Source of the DNA: Chloracidobacterium sp.
Lineage (GTDB): Bacteria; Acidobacteriota; Blastocatellia; Pyrinomonadales; Pyrinomonadaceae
Assembly (NCBI GenBank): GCA_016716365.1
Contig: JADJWM010000016.1
Coordinates: 124,001-188,000 of the forward strand
Direction: 5' to 3'
DNA: 64,000 bases
Shown: piece by piece, positions 35,619-43,494 of the stretch
How the letters are laid out: each line of letters starts with the position of its first letter
Position numbering within the stretch: position 1 is the first letter of the stretch
Position numbers and translations under genes: made by a program
Notes under the pieces: generated by a model
Told to the model about the DNA's origin: nothing
The model's database searches: none
What the model saw: the letters and a program-made list of their open reading frames with translations, nothing else

Positions 35619-36047
35619 CTAACCCGCGTATTCTTGACTCAATCGTCCAAGAGCGGCAGCCGCAAGAAGCAGTCCGAAATCACGCAAGGCGACATCGAAA
35701 TACCCCGGTATAAGCAACAGGGTGACAATGATCAATCCAAGCCACGCGGCGACAACGTAAGCAAAGATCTTTGGTTTGAGAAACACGCCAATACCGGCAA
35801 CGATCTCGATCACGCCCACGACGTACATGAACTCGTGTCCGTAACCGCCCAGAATATTGTTCGCGAATGCCGGCAAGTATTGGTCCCAGTTGACGAGTAG
35901 GCCCAGAAACTTATCAAGCCCCATGAGGATCGGGGCCACGGTGAAACCTAAATGAAGGATTCGAAAAGCTTGATAGCTCGGTCTTTGGGTCTCGGCGACC
36001 GTTGCGGTCGGGTTTGCGATAGTTCTTCTGTCGAATATGTGTTCCAT
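35619..36047 (-). CDS. DoxX-like membrane protein
   Basis: A 142-residue protein with four transmembrane helices (FRILHLGFTVAPILMGLDKFLGLL, FMYVVGVIEIVAGIGVFL, AYVVAAWLGLIIVTLLLI, ALRDFGLLLAAAALGRL) in the DoxX/SURF4-like pattern, with a conserved Lys in helix 1 (GLDKFLG) and acidic residue in helix 2 (VIEIVAGIG). DoxX-like proteins are linked to quinone and redox functions. The ATG at 36,047 has AGGAGG at good distance. It is divergent from the SufR-like regulator with a palindromic operator between them, so it is the likely target of that regulator and may head the long minus-strand operon with ribA. Confidence 0.7.
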   Translation of the reverse strand: MEHIFDRRTIANPTATVAETQRPSYQAFRILHLGFTVAPILMGLDKFLGLLVNWDQYLPAFANNILGGYGHEFMYVVGVIEIVAGIGVFLKPKIFAYVVAAWLGLIIVTLLLIPGYFDVALRDFGLLLAAAALGRLSQEYAG

Positions 36048-36118
36048 AAACACCTCCTAGTCTGTTTTTCCTCGAAAAGTCGCCTTTCGATTTTCTAAAC
36101 CTACATAAATGATCCTAT

Positions 36119-36142
36119 TAAGTCAAGAGGTTATTTGACTTA
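36119..36142. promoter_or_regulatory. Palindromic operator between DoxX-like gene and SufR-like regulator
   Basis: TAAGTCAA and TTGACTTA form a perfect inverted repeat with an 8-base spacer. It is 72-95 bases ahead of the DoxX-like start and 48 bases ahead of the regulator start, as expected for an autoregulated divergent promoter. Confidence 0.65.
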
Positions 36143-36189
36143 TTGTGTTTATTAGCGGAATTGCATATACTTGAGGAGCACACAGGCAT

Positions 36190-36843
36190 ATGAGAGGCAC
36201 CAAATTCGGACAGAATTTCTTCGATTCAACTCGTGGGCAGGTATTGGGACTTCTGAGACGGGGAATCGGAACCGTAGAGGAGCTATCCGCCCAACTCGAC
36301 ATCACTGACAATGCCGTTCGTGCCCACCTGACTACGCTTGAGCGCGACGGACTCGTCGAGCGCGTCGGAACGCAGCCCGGATTACGTCGGCCGCATTTTA
36401 ACTACGTTCTAACCTACGATGCTGAACAACTTTTCCCGAAAGCCTATTCAACCTTATTCAACCAGTTGTTGACGACATTGAAACTCAGGTTCGGGCAGGA
36501 AGAATTCGATACAATTCTTAGTGAGGTCGCCCGCTCCCTAGCCGCAGGAAACACGGCGCAGAAGAACGAAACAGTTGAGAGTCGGACGAAACGGGCGGTC
36601 GGTACATTCGAATCGATGGGCGGTGCACCAGCCCTCAGTAGTGAGGGTGGAAACGTTTTGATCTATTGTGTTACAAGCTGTCCATTTGATGCTTCGGTGT
36701 CACAGCATCCAGAGGTCTGCGCATTAGCGGAGGCCTTTTTGTCTGAGGTTACCGGTTTGGAGGTCAAGGAACGCTGTAATAAGGGTGACCGGCCAAAATG
36801 TTCGTTCGAACTAGTTCAGAACGAATCGAAGTCGAAGGTCTAA
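36190..36843 (+). CDS. SufR-like transcriptional regulator with Fe-S-type cysteines
   Basis: A 217-residue regulator. The N-terminal winged helix (STRGQVLGLLRRGIGTVEELSAQLDITDNAVRAHLTTLERDGLVERVG) is of the ArsR/SufR type. The C-terminal half contains a cysteine set (CVTSCPFDASVSQHPEVCALAE, ERCNKGDRPKC) placed as in SufR, which binds an iron-sulphur cluster and derepresses genes on cluster damage. The likely target is the divergent DoxX-like gene and itself through the TAAGTCAA palindrome. The link to redox sensing is inferred from the cysteine pattern. Confidence 0.78.
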   Translation: MRGTKFGQNFFDSTRGQVLGLLRRGIGTVEELSAQLDITDNAVRAHLTTLERDGLVERVGTQPGLRRPHFNYVLTYDAEQLFPKAYSTLFNQLLTTLKLRFGQEEFDTILSEVARSLAAGNTAQKNETVESRTKRAVGTFESMGGAPALSSEGGNVLIYCVTSCPFDASVSQHPEVCALAEAFLSEVTGLEVKERCNKGDRPKCSFELVQNESKSKV

Positions 36844-36976
36844 GTTCGTTTTTGGTTTTTTCGGATCTATATGTCTTATATGGACTCAGGAGCGGGCAAT
36901 CGGGACCTTGACCTGATAACTGGAAGAACTCAGCATTCAACCTGAGTGTCTGTACCTGTTGTATCTATTGGGGTTA

Positions 36977-37034
36977 TGGAGCCGGTGAGCGGACTCGAAC
37001 CGCTGTCCTGATGATTACAAATCAACTGCTCTGG
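36977..37034 (-). repeat. tRNA-Thr(UGU) 3' fragment, second attachment-site remnant
   Basis: On the minus strand this reads as tRNA-Thr from the 3' side of the D-arm (AGAGCAG) through anticodon loop TTTGTAA, a perfectly paired T-arm (AGCGG TTCGAGT CCGCT), acceptor CACCGGC, T and CCA. The acceptor 5' strand and most of the D-arm are missing, so it is not a working tRNA. It shares its ends with the fragment at 10,767 in the same orientation, and the integrase promoter starts only eight bases further. It is best explained as an attachment site between two integrated elements. Confidence 0.8.
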
Positions 37035-37041
37035 TTGTTTG

Positions 37042-37069
37042 TTGACAAACACTTAGAACTATATATAAT
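37042..37069 (+). promoter_or_regulatory. Integrase promoter
   Basis: Consensus TTGACA, 16-base spacer, consensus TATAAT; a second TATAAT lies nine bases further on. It abuts the tRNA remnant and points to the integrase gene. Confidence 0.65.
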
Positions 37070-37133
37070 TGATATAATGCGACTTACAGGAATATCCGAG
37101 GACGCACGGGGACACTCGAAGACGCAAAAAGAC

Positions 37134-37163
37134 AATTTTGGGTGCAGTTTTGCACCCAAAATT
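37134..37163. repeat. 13-bp inverted repeat in the integrase leader
   Basis: AATTTTGGGTGCA and TGCACCCAAAATT are perfect 13-base arms around a 4-base loop, followed at once by a third half-copy (TTGCACCCA). It lies between the integrase promoter and its start codon. It could be a recombinase arm-binding site or an RNA hairpin that lowers integrase expression. Confidence 0.6.
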
Positions 37164-37206
37164 GCACCCAACAAAAACCGTATAGAAACGAGTAGAGCTC
37201 AGCATC

Positions 37207-38496
37207 ATGAGAATCCCAAAATATATCCTGAAGGACCCGACCAAGAAGATATTTACCTCGGTTGAATCGAGTCCGCGATACCGGGTTAACAACCGTGGCC
37301 GCAGGGTCAGAGTTGACCAGTACAAAGGAATATTTGCGTTTCGTGGCGCGGATGGTGATTGGATAGTTAAGACAGAGCACTATCCGACCAGGAGCGAGGC
37401 GAAAGAATGGACAAAATCCAAAATAAGGGAGCACGAAAAAAAGGGGTTCGCCATGGAACATAGCGGACTGACGCTTGCCGGTTACGCGAGAGTCACTTAC
37501 ATCCCGGATTTTGTTGACGGGTTGAAATCGAGTCGGACGGAGAAAAAATACATTGAGACGGCGATTGATTTCTTCGGTGAGAATGCCTTGTTGGACTCAA
37601 TACGGCCGATACAACTCCGACGCTATAAGAAGCATTTGGAAAAGACTTGCGGTAAGTTCCGAGGAGACGGCGTTACACCGATGGTGTATTCGAATGGCGA
37701 CCGTAAAGGTCAGCCCATGACACGAAGCTCGCGGGCCGTCAATGCTCACCTTGTGAGGCTTCGCGCGCTGTTCAATCAGGCTGCGGCTGATGAAGTGATC
37801 GCGACAGCGCCGTCATTCACGAAACTAATCGAAACCTCGAAAGAGACACCGCGTAAGCTCACCATTGAGCTCGATGAACACGAAAGGCTGCTCTCCACAT
37901 GTGATGAGGTCGATAAAGACGGCAATCCGCTAAGGGGGCATCTGAAGTTGATTCTGATAGGCTTGCATGAGTTAGGATGTCGTCGCGCGGAATTGCACCA
38001 AATCCGTGTTTCAGACATCGACCTTGATGCCGGACATGTAAAGGTTTGGGAAGCAAAGCGAAAGGTACGGGTGCAGCGCGAGACACCGATCACCGAAACA
38101 TTCCGGAAGGCAATAAAGAACTATCGCATCACGGAACAACCAAGCGAGTCGTTAGTGTTCGGCGGATATCTTGACCTGAAACGGTCGTGGAACACTGCTA
38201 AGCGTTTGGCAAAGGTCAGAACGCAGTTGAACTTGAACGACTACAGGCACACCGCGATTTCGAATGCGCACGAAGCAGGCGCGACAAAGACAGATATTCA
38301 ACTTTGGTACGGACACTCGACCAAATCGAAGATTACCGAGAGTGTTTATATTAATCCGCGGCCGGACTATGTTCGGGCCGAAATCTTAAAAATTGACGTA
38401 TATATGCAGCGTAAGCGTGACGCTTTGGAAGAGAAGCGAAAGGCTAAGGCGAAAGAAGTCAGTGACGACATCCTCGAATCCGACACGCTCGAATAG
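37207..38496 (+). CDS. Tyrosine recombinase/integrase of the tRNA-Thr island
   Basis: A 429-residue tyrosine recombinase. The N-terminal 90 residues are an arm/AP2-like part (YKGIFAFRGADGDWIVKTEHYPTRSEAKEW), then a core-binding domain, then the catalytic domain with Arg in LHELGCRRAELHQIRVSDI, Lys in VKVWEAKRKVRV, the box LNDYRHTAISNAH (second Arg and His, with Asn in the usual first-His position), GH in LWYGHSTKSK and the nucleophile Tyr in ESVYINP. All essential positions but the first His of HxxR are present, and that position tolerates other residues. Placement next to a tRNA 3' fragment fits an island integrase. The last 40 residues are a basic, helical tail. Confidence 0.9.
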   Translation: MRIPKYILKDPTKKIFTSVESSPRYRVNNRGRRVRVDQYKGIFAFRGADGDWIVKTEHYPTRSEAKEWTKSKIREHEKKGFAMEHSGLTLAGYARVTYIPDFVDGLKSSRTEKKYIETAIDFFGENALLDSIRPIQLRRYKKHLEKTCGKFRGDGVTPMVYSNGDRKGQPMTRSSRAVNAHLVRLRALFNQAAADEVIATAPSFTKLIETSKETPRKLTIELDEHERLLSTCDEVDKDGNPLRGHLKLILIGLHELGCRRAELHQIRVSDIDLDAGHVKVWEAKRKVRVQRETPITETFRKAIKNYRITEQPSESLVFGGYLDLKRSWNTAKRLAKVRTQLNLNDYRHTAISNAHEAGATKTDIQLWYGHSTKSKITESVYINPRPDYVRAEILKIDVYMQRKRDALEEKRKAKAKEVSDDILESDTLE

Positions 38497-38896
38497 TAAT
38501 CGAAGGAAAGACGCGCCCGCACATAGGCTTTATGACGGAATCGATGCTGCTGGAAAATTTGACAGGGCGGATGACGAACGCCTGTTTATGTGGACGAAGG
38601 AGTATCGCGGCCCGGTTGTGAACGACAAATACAGCCTTTACAAATTGGCTGGTATTGATCCCGAGGCGACGTTCCACACGTTGCGAGCGGCAAGTGCAAC
38701 GAATCGGGATCCTGCGGGACAAGACTTTGATGCGCCGCAAGGCGAGCTAGGCCACGCCAAAGGTAGCACGATCACGCGGAAGCATTACATTCGCCCTGAC
38801 GACCGACAGGTTATAGATGCGTCTGCCGTCTACAACGAATACCTTGAACGTCTGCGGCCTGAAAGCATCTTGGATGCTCAAATTGTGAACAATTGA
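38497..38896 (+). pseudogene. C-terminal fragment of a second tyrosine recombinase
   Basis: Directly after the integrase, another frame encodes the catalytic end of a different tyrosine recombinase: FHTLRAASATN (the HxxR box), ELGHAKGSTITRKHYI (GH and nucleophile Tyr) and a C-terminal helix (VIDASAVYNEYLERL). The first catalytic Arg and the whole N-terminal half are missing. The open frame extends 5' into the integrase gene, but that part is shadow. Remnant of an older or partner recombinase. Confidence 0.65.
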
Positions 38897-39002
38897 CTTC
38901 GTGTTTGAAAGCTTTTGGCATAGCGCTCCTTGGAATTAGAACTTCGCGATCAAGTAATTCAAATCCCTTTATGCGAGTTCGAGGATTGTAAAACCGAATC
39001 TG

Positions 39003-39031
39003 TTGACACCACTCGCCCGAATTCGTATAAA
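39003..39031 (+). promoter_or_regulatory. Promoter of DUF488 gene
   Basis: TTGACA, 17-base spacer, TATAAA, 61 bases ahead of the DUF488 start codon. Confidence 0.5.
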
Positions 39032-39091
39032 TGAATGTCCGCAGGTCTAATTTGATTCAGCCAGGATCTCGCTTCTTGTCAACCGGCCACC

Positions 39092-39679
39092 ATGAAAGTC
39101 TTTACGCTTGGATATCAGGGCTTAACGCTCGAACTATATACGGATATGCTCGTGGATGCTGGCGTCGGCTTGTTGATCGACATTCGTGAGACGCCCTGGA
39201 GCTATAACCGGCGATATGTTAAGAGCGTTCTAGAAAGGACGATGACAGCGGCGGATATTGAGTACGTTCACATCAAAGAATGTGGGAATCCGTCGGTGAA
39301 TCGAAAAACAGCTCGATCGATAGAGGATTGCCTGGCTAAGTACCGGCGGCACCTAAGAAAGAATTCTGATTGCCTAATTACTCTTCTGAATCACATCAAG
39401 GTTGCAGATGATCTCGGTCGGCCCGCCTGCCTTACGTGCTACGAAAGAGAGGCGCACGAATGCCACCGATCTGTACTGCTCGAGTTCTTGGTAGACGCAA
39501 ATCCATCAATGGAAGTCACTCACTTGAGAATCGATCCCGCAATTCCCGTCAAAACAGCCGAGGCGTTGCCTCTTTTTCGGGTACCACAGTCCAACAATAG
39601 AGAAGTTCATTGGGTGGGCTTTGATGTTGCCCATGAAAAACCTCAGGCTATATTCATCCAAATTACAAAGTTGTTCTAG
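39092..39679 (+). CDS. DUF488 family protein
   Basis: Up to 195 residues, soluble. The DUF488 landmarks are clear: FTLGYQGLTLELYTDML, LLIDIRETPWSYNR, IEYVHIKECGNP, RKTARSIEDCLAKYRRHL and the signature PACLTCYEREAHECHRSVLLEFL (Cys/His set ending in CHRS). The conserved part ends near residue 150. The last 45 residues run antisense through the conserved end of the convergent partner gene (174 bases of overlap) and are probably not conserved. It is distinct from the DUF488 of island A. It is often found in defence neighbourhoods; its reaction is unknown. Confidence 0.75.
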   Translation: MKVFTLGYQGLTLELYTDMLVDAGVGLLIDIRETPWSYNRRYVKSVLERTMTAADIEYVHIKECGNPSVNRKTARSIEDCLAKYRRHLRKNSDCLITLLNHIKVADDLGRPACLTCYEREAHECHRSVLLEFLVDANPSMEVTHLRIDPAIPVKTAEALPLFRVPQSNNREVHWVGFDVAHEKPQAIFIQITKLF

Positions 39680-40368
39680 TTTCCGTTTCGCGGAATCCGC
39701 GCCTTCTCGTCTCAATAATTCTTGGACCTCCCAATCCAGCGCTTGACAACGATGGGTATTACAGTTTGGTCCGTGACATCGCCAATGAACTTCCAGACGC
39801 TTCGGTACAAATGCAAGCTTCTTAAATTCCGGAACGGGATAGTCGTCGAATAATCTCTCCTGTGCGGCGGGCTTCGTTTTCGACTCGCAAGTCGTCGAAC
39901 TTCTTCTCAAAGGCGATCCTGTCTTCATCCGGCCGGATTTTCTCAGTAATCTTAATAATTTCCTTAGGTATTAGTATGCCGAGCGACGTGCCGTCCTTGG
40001 CTTGTGCCGAGGACAGATCTTCCATCGAATCAAACTGCCAGCCCGGGTATTTCAGAATGTACTCGGCGCGTAGGCCCCATTCGTCTGAAGTAGATTTTAT
40101 CTTCTCCCCAACCTCAATGGAGTCCTTATCCAAGCGATGGCTCTCCGGCCTCGAATCGCGGTGGTCTTTTGTGATATCCGCAGTTATCCATTGATACTTA
40201 CCAAATTTCTGATCGCCTTCCAGATATCGGTAAAGGGATCGGATACAGCCGAACAGGTCGTCCGTTTTCCAGGACACCGCCTGTACAAACCGTCTCGACA
40301 TAATTTGTGCTGAGCTCCGGGTGAGTCTTCCCCCAGATCAATATGCGTGTTTTCTCATACTTCTGCAT
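39506..40368 (-). pseudogene. Partner protein of DUF488 (WGKTHPE family), two frameshifts
   Basis: The gene starts at 40,368 (AAGGA before the ATG) with ILIWGKTHPELSTNYVETVCTGGVLENG, a start I recognise from proteins that stand beside DUF488 genes. The frame changes near 40,220 (LYPIP... to RYLEGDQKFGKYQWI) and again near 39,870 (FEKKFDDLRVE... to KTKPAAQERLFDDY). The C-terminal part keeps conserved features: WRCHGPNCNTHRCQALDWEVQEL with cysteines, and FFMGNIKAHPMNFSIVGLW. Without the two indels it would give about 285 residues. Function unknown. It is downstream of, and probably co-transcribed with, the ubiquitin-like operon, and convergent with DUF488. Confidence 0.65.
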
Positions 40369-40444
40369 CCGTTATCCTTCAAAATGGTGGAGATTATAGC
40401 ACACGATGGTTTTCTGACTCGGATGCTGCGTTACTCGATCCAAG

Positions 40445-40807
40445 CTAAAGTTTCCTATCGTGCCGGTACCATACAATCAAGCCGCTCCGAAGATAAAAAT
40501 GTGAACGACATCCCGTAGTTCGCCAAATTGAAGGCGAAAGCGTTGGCAAGCCGACATCATCGATGCTGAGCCTCCAAGTCGGCGAATCGCTTGACAGCAG
40601 GCTGAGTTGAATCACGGCACCACACCGACACGGGCATAGAAGCGCCGCGGACCACGGTTCACTATCATCGCCGATCAGGTATATCCGACGTTCATTTAGT
40701 CTGTCCGGGATCTCCGCGACAAAGATACAAAGGACGTACTTGCGATAGAACCAGAAGCGCCAAAGCCGACGCACCGACTCAACCACTTTCTCGATAAGAC
40801 GCTTCAT
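40445..40807 (-). CDS. DUF6527 family protein of the ubiquitin-like operon
   Basis: A 120-residue protein with a compact conserved core: IYLIGDDSEPWSAALLCPCRCGAVIQLSLL (cysteine cluster CPCRC), WRLSIDDVGLPTLSPSIWRTTGCRSHFYLRSG. This is the pattern of DUF6527, the small protein that accompanies E1/E2/ubiquitin-like genes in bacteria; it may act as an E3-like or accessory factor, which is inference. It begins in an ATGA overlap with the JAB-E1 stop, so the two are translationally coupled. The N-terminus (MKRLIEKVVESVRRLWRFWFYRKYVL) is basic and amphipathic. Confidence 0.75.
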   Translation of the reverse strand: MKRLIEKVVESVRRLWRFWFYRKYVLCIFVAEIPDRLNERRIYLIGDDSEPWSAALLCPCRCGAVIQLSLLSSDSPTWRLSIDDVGLPTLSPSIWRTTGCRSHFYLRSGLIVWYRHDRKL

Positions 40808-42192
40808 GAGAGCGCTGGCCTATCTAACAGGGGTGTTACGTCGCCCCTTCCCACATGTCGTTCGAGTACGTCGCAATTAGCACCTTCCGGCTCCGGGAAA
40901 AATTGCATCTCACCAAGATTGCAGCCTATGTAAGCATAATCGCGGTTGGGCCGGTTGCGATATGGATGCAACCTAGCCAGGAAGTCATTTACCATCACAG
41001 CCGCAAGCAACATGTTGACGCTTATGACAGCAGGACGATCTTCGTCAACACCCCGTAGATAGCCTTCAGCTAGTTGCTGCTCGTACATTTCTAGATTGGT
41101 ACGCAGCATTGCTTCGGCATCAACACGATCCATGTCGTACACACCGCGGCTGTACAAGCTTGATTTGCCTGGCTGAAGATAGTGAGCGGCGCCAGTTATT
41201 TGCTCTATTCCACCGGACCCGTCAGCATCGAGTCGGACACCAATGTCGAAGTAGGGCATTGTATAGAAGGTGGCAAGACGATTCAGCCAGTGTCGTCCCT
41301 CGACTCCGTCCATACAGCCGAAGACAACATCGCATTCGGCCACCGCCTTAATCGTATCGGCATGTATCAGGTTCCCGTGAATGGCCAGAACCTCCTGGCC
41401 AAGACCCATGCGTGCGATCGCTGAGGCAAGCACGTGGACCTTTGGCCGCTTCAAATAAGCATCTTCCTTACCGGAATTCAGGATGCGGTTCAGGTTCTTC
41501 TCTTCGACGAGATCGGGATCAACAAGCAGAAGGCGTCCGATACCGAGGCGTGCCAATTGTTCAACAACAATGCTACCTGTGCCGGAGCATCCAACCACTG
41601 CAATTGAAAACTTTCGAAGAATGTCCGTTGTGCCTTTACCGAAGGCCTGAGCGTGGCGTAGTGCGAATGCGTCTGCCCCAGCGCATGCTGCTTCCGACCA
41701 TATACGGACCTCGTCGCCTACGGCCATTATCGATTGAAAAGGGCCAACTACTTTTCCGTCCTCACCGAAAAGAACACGGCCGAGTAGCTCGCCATCCGGC
41801 AACATAATTACGCTGGCGTGCGGCTGATCATCTTCAAGCAAGCTCGAAATCGCGGAAAATAATACCTTGTCGGATTCGTTGTCCGTATTAGAAAACCGGC
41901 GATAATCGAGGCCATGGCTGTGGACCTTTACGATAGCGAGCTCCTTTCCGTAAGCTTCTTGCAGCAAACCATCCACAAAATGAGTAGGCCAGGTGATGCG
42001 ATTCGGGCGTCGCTCACATGCGTCGTACGGAATGGTTAAGACCTTTTGCACAGTGAAAATATGGCGTTCCTTACCTTGGCGCCGGCCGCAGAGCAAGAGA
42101 GCCACCGCTTCGTTGCCATCGCCGGGGAAAAGATGGGACAAAAGCGCCCGGTGCTGCTCCCCCGTCATACGTAGCGCGTATTTCATTCTCAT
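40804..42192 (-). CDS. JAB deubiquitinase-like domain fused to E1-like (ThiF) activating enzyme
   Basis: A 462-residue fusion. Residues 1-140 form a JAB/MPN metalloprotease with the JAMM motif HSHGLDYRRFSNTD (H-x-H-x7-S-x2-D) and an upstream Glu (NEAVALLLCG). Residues 185-440 form an E1/ThiF adenylation domain: SIAVVGCSGTGSIVVEQLARLGIG (nucleotide loop), LLLVDPDLVEEKNLNR and RPKVHVLASAI. Expected roles are processing of the ubiquitin-like tail (JAB) and its adenylation and transfer (E1). The start is taken at the ATG overlapping the stop of the E2 gene (ATGA); a longer open frame upstream is shadow. All catalytic motifs look intact. Confidence 0.87.
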   Translation of the reverse strand: MRMKYALRMTGEQHRALLSHLFPGDGNEAVALLLCGRRQGKERHIFTVQKVLTIPYDACERRPNRITWPTHFVDGLLQEAYGKELAIVKVHSHGLDYRRFSNTDNESDKVLFSAISSLLEDDQPHASVIMLPDGELLGRVLFGEDGKVVGPFQSIMAVGDEVRIWSEAACAGADAFALRHAQAFGKGTTDILRKFSIAVVGCSGTGSIVVEQLARLGIGRLLLVDPDLVEEKNLNRILNSGKEDAYLKRPKVHVLASAIARMGLGQEVLAIHGNLIHADTIKAVAECDVVFGCMDGVEGRHWLNRLATFYTMPYFDIGVRLDADGSGGIEQITGAAHYLQPGKSSLYSRGVYDMDRVDAEAMLRTNLEMYEQQLAEGYLRGVDEDRPAVISVNMLLAAVMVNDFLARLHPYRNRPNRDYAYIGCNLGEMQFFPEPEGANCDVLERHVGRGDVTPLLDRPALS

Positions 42193-42934
42193 TTCTCGAA
42201 CTCGCGACGAAGCCATTCATCTACAAGACCGAGATGACTTGCTATGTCATCGATGCCAGGTCGCCACGGGTTAGCTCCGGTGCGGTGCCGCGACCACCGT
42301 TGCCACGGTGCACCGCAAATCACCTGAGAAGATAGTGCCCCGATTGGTTTTCCATCGCACCGCGCCAGATGTTCTCTAAAATAGACCATGTCGATTTGGC
42401 TATCCGCGTAGCTTGCTGGTATCAAAAGAGCCAGAGAGACTCTGTCATAGTTGTAACCTTCCGGTACAACCCAGTCATTTATGATTAGCCAGCGGTTAGC
42501 TCCGTCCACTCGGGCCTCCCAGAGCAACCCAAGCCTGTTAAGGTAAGCCTCATCCGATTCCGGCAGTCTGAAATCTTGATGGAGACAAGGGCCGTTCTCT
42601 CGGCCCTCCGTCGTGTCTTTCGGCATAGTTGTGAAGCGTTCCACGCCCTTTTCTCTCAGATTTACGGACTGGTCTGGGCCAATCAGTATTGGCTGATGCC
42701 CGCGCTTATGCTGGTAGAGTTTGAAACCTTCCGGGGTTTTTCCAGCTTCGGATAAGATTTCGCGACCTGTGATCGTTGGGGTTGTGACCACCACGCGCTC
42801 TTTATCAACCCGGAAAGCGTATTTCCTCGCTCGGGGAGCTTCCGTACCGTGCCTCGCGACGCGTGTTCTTCCAGATCAATAATATCGACCTCATCACTTA
42901 CTCCCGAATTCGGATCAGTTTTTCATTTTTCCAT
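42189..42934 (-). pseudogene. Multiubiquitin-like protein fused to bacterial E2, interrupted at its 5' end
   Basis: The clear part (MVVTTPTITGREIL to the end, 201 residues) has a ubiquitin-like multiubiquitin domain (FRVDKERVVVTTPTITGREILSEAG, LREKGVERFTTMP) and a Prok-E2_E domain (FRLPESDEAYLNRLGLLWE, WLIINDWVVPEGYN, LALLIPASYADSQIDMVYF, CGAPWQRWSRHR). The conserved N-terminal lead (DEVDIIDLEEHASRG) is in another frame, shifted near 42,840, and the likely ATG at 42,934 (AAAGGAGAGG ahead of it) meets a TGA at codon 4. As sequenced it could be made only from an internal GTG, lacking about 50 residues. The Ubl and E2 domains themselves look intact. Confidence 0.75.
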
Positions 42935-42973
42935 AATTGGGACCTCTCCTTTCGGCCCGGCCATCAAAAAAAC

Positions 42974-43011
42974 TGTTCGCTATACACGAACACATATCAG
43001 TATAGCGAACA
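42974..43011. promoter_or_regulatory. Operator palindrome between Ubl operon and XRE gene
   Basis: TGTTCGCTATAC and GTATAGCGAACA are perfect 12-base arms around a 14-base AT-rich spacer that contains a further CGAAC half-site. It lies 40 bases ahead of the Ubl-E2 start and 76 bases ahead of the XRE start, so one regulator could control both directions. The XRE protein is the obvious candidate. Confidence 0.75.
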
Positions 43012-43086
43012 CCGTCGATATGTCAATGACTTTATTGTTGAATAAAACCAGAAATCGTTTATGATTACTTTGGGAGATAAACCACC

Positions 43087-43494
43087 ATGGCCACTACCGG
43101 CGATCGAATCCGCGAGATTCGAGAGGCAAAGGGATTAACACAAGACCAACTTTCGGAATTGGCGGGGCTAAGCAAAGGTTTTCTAAGTGACGTAGAGCAC
43201 AATAACAAAAACCTTAGTTCGCAAGGCTTATTGCGTATTGCGAACGCTCTCGGTGCATCGGTCGATTACTTACTTCGAGGTGAAACTCAAGAATTTTCCA
43301 ATAATAAGGAGATTGTGATACCACCGTATCTTTCGGAAGCGGCCGAAGATCTAGGGCTTTCATATAGTGAAACCCTTGAGCTTCTTAACGCCCAACAATC
43401 GGTAATCGCACGTCGTAGTAAGAAATCGGTTAAGGAATTGTCTGTGAAGGATTGGAAGAACTTCCATGAAGCTATAAAGAAGGTTTTCGGATGA
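43087..43494 (+). CDS. XRE-family transcriptional regulator
   Basis: A 135-residue regulator with an N-terminal Cro/CI helix-turn-helix (GDRIREIREAKGLTQDQLSELAGLSKGFLSDVEHNNKNLSSQGLLRIANALGASVDYLL) and a helical C-terminal region of about 60 residues, probably for dimerisation or contact with the metallopeptidase. Its stop codon overlaps the start of the ImmA/IrrE gene. In mobile elements such pairs form a switch in which the protease cleaves the repressor. Expected operator: the 12-bp palindrome upstream. It divides the ubiquitin-like operon from the BREX genes and could control both. Confidence 0.88.
   Translation: MATTGDRIREIREAKGLTQDQLSELAGLSKGFLSDVEHNNKNLSSQGLLRIANALGASVDYLLRGETQEFSNNKEIVIPPYLSEAAEDLGLSYSETLELLNAQQSVIARRSKKSVKELSVKDWKNFHEAIKKVFG

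Noticed and set aside
36977..37060. Complete tRNA-Thr gene beside the integrase
   Set aside because: The match stops inside the D-arm; the acceptor 5' strand GCCGGTG is absent.
37134..37170. CRISPR-like repeats (three GCACCCA copies)
   Set aside because: Only three short half-sites without spacers of regular length, and no cas gene nearby.
38393..38496. 5' extension of the second recombinase frame
   Set aside because: It lies inside the intact integrase gene and shows no homology; only the later part resembles a recombinase.
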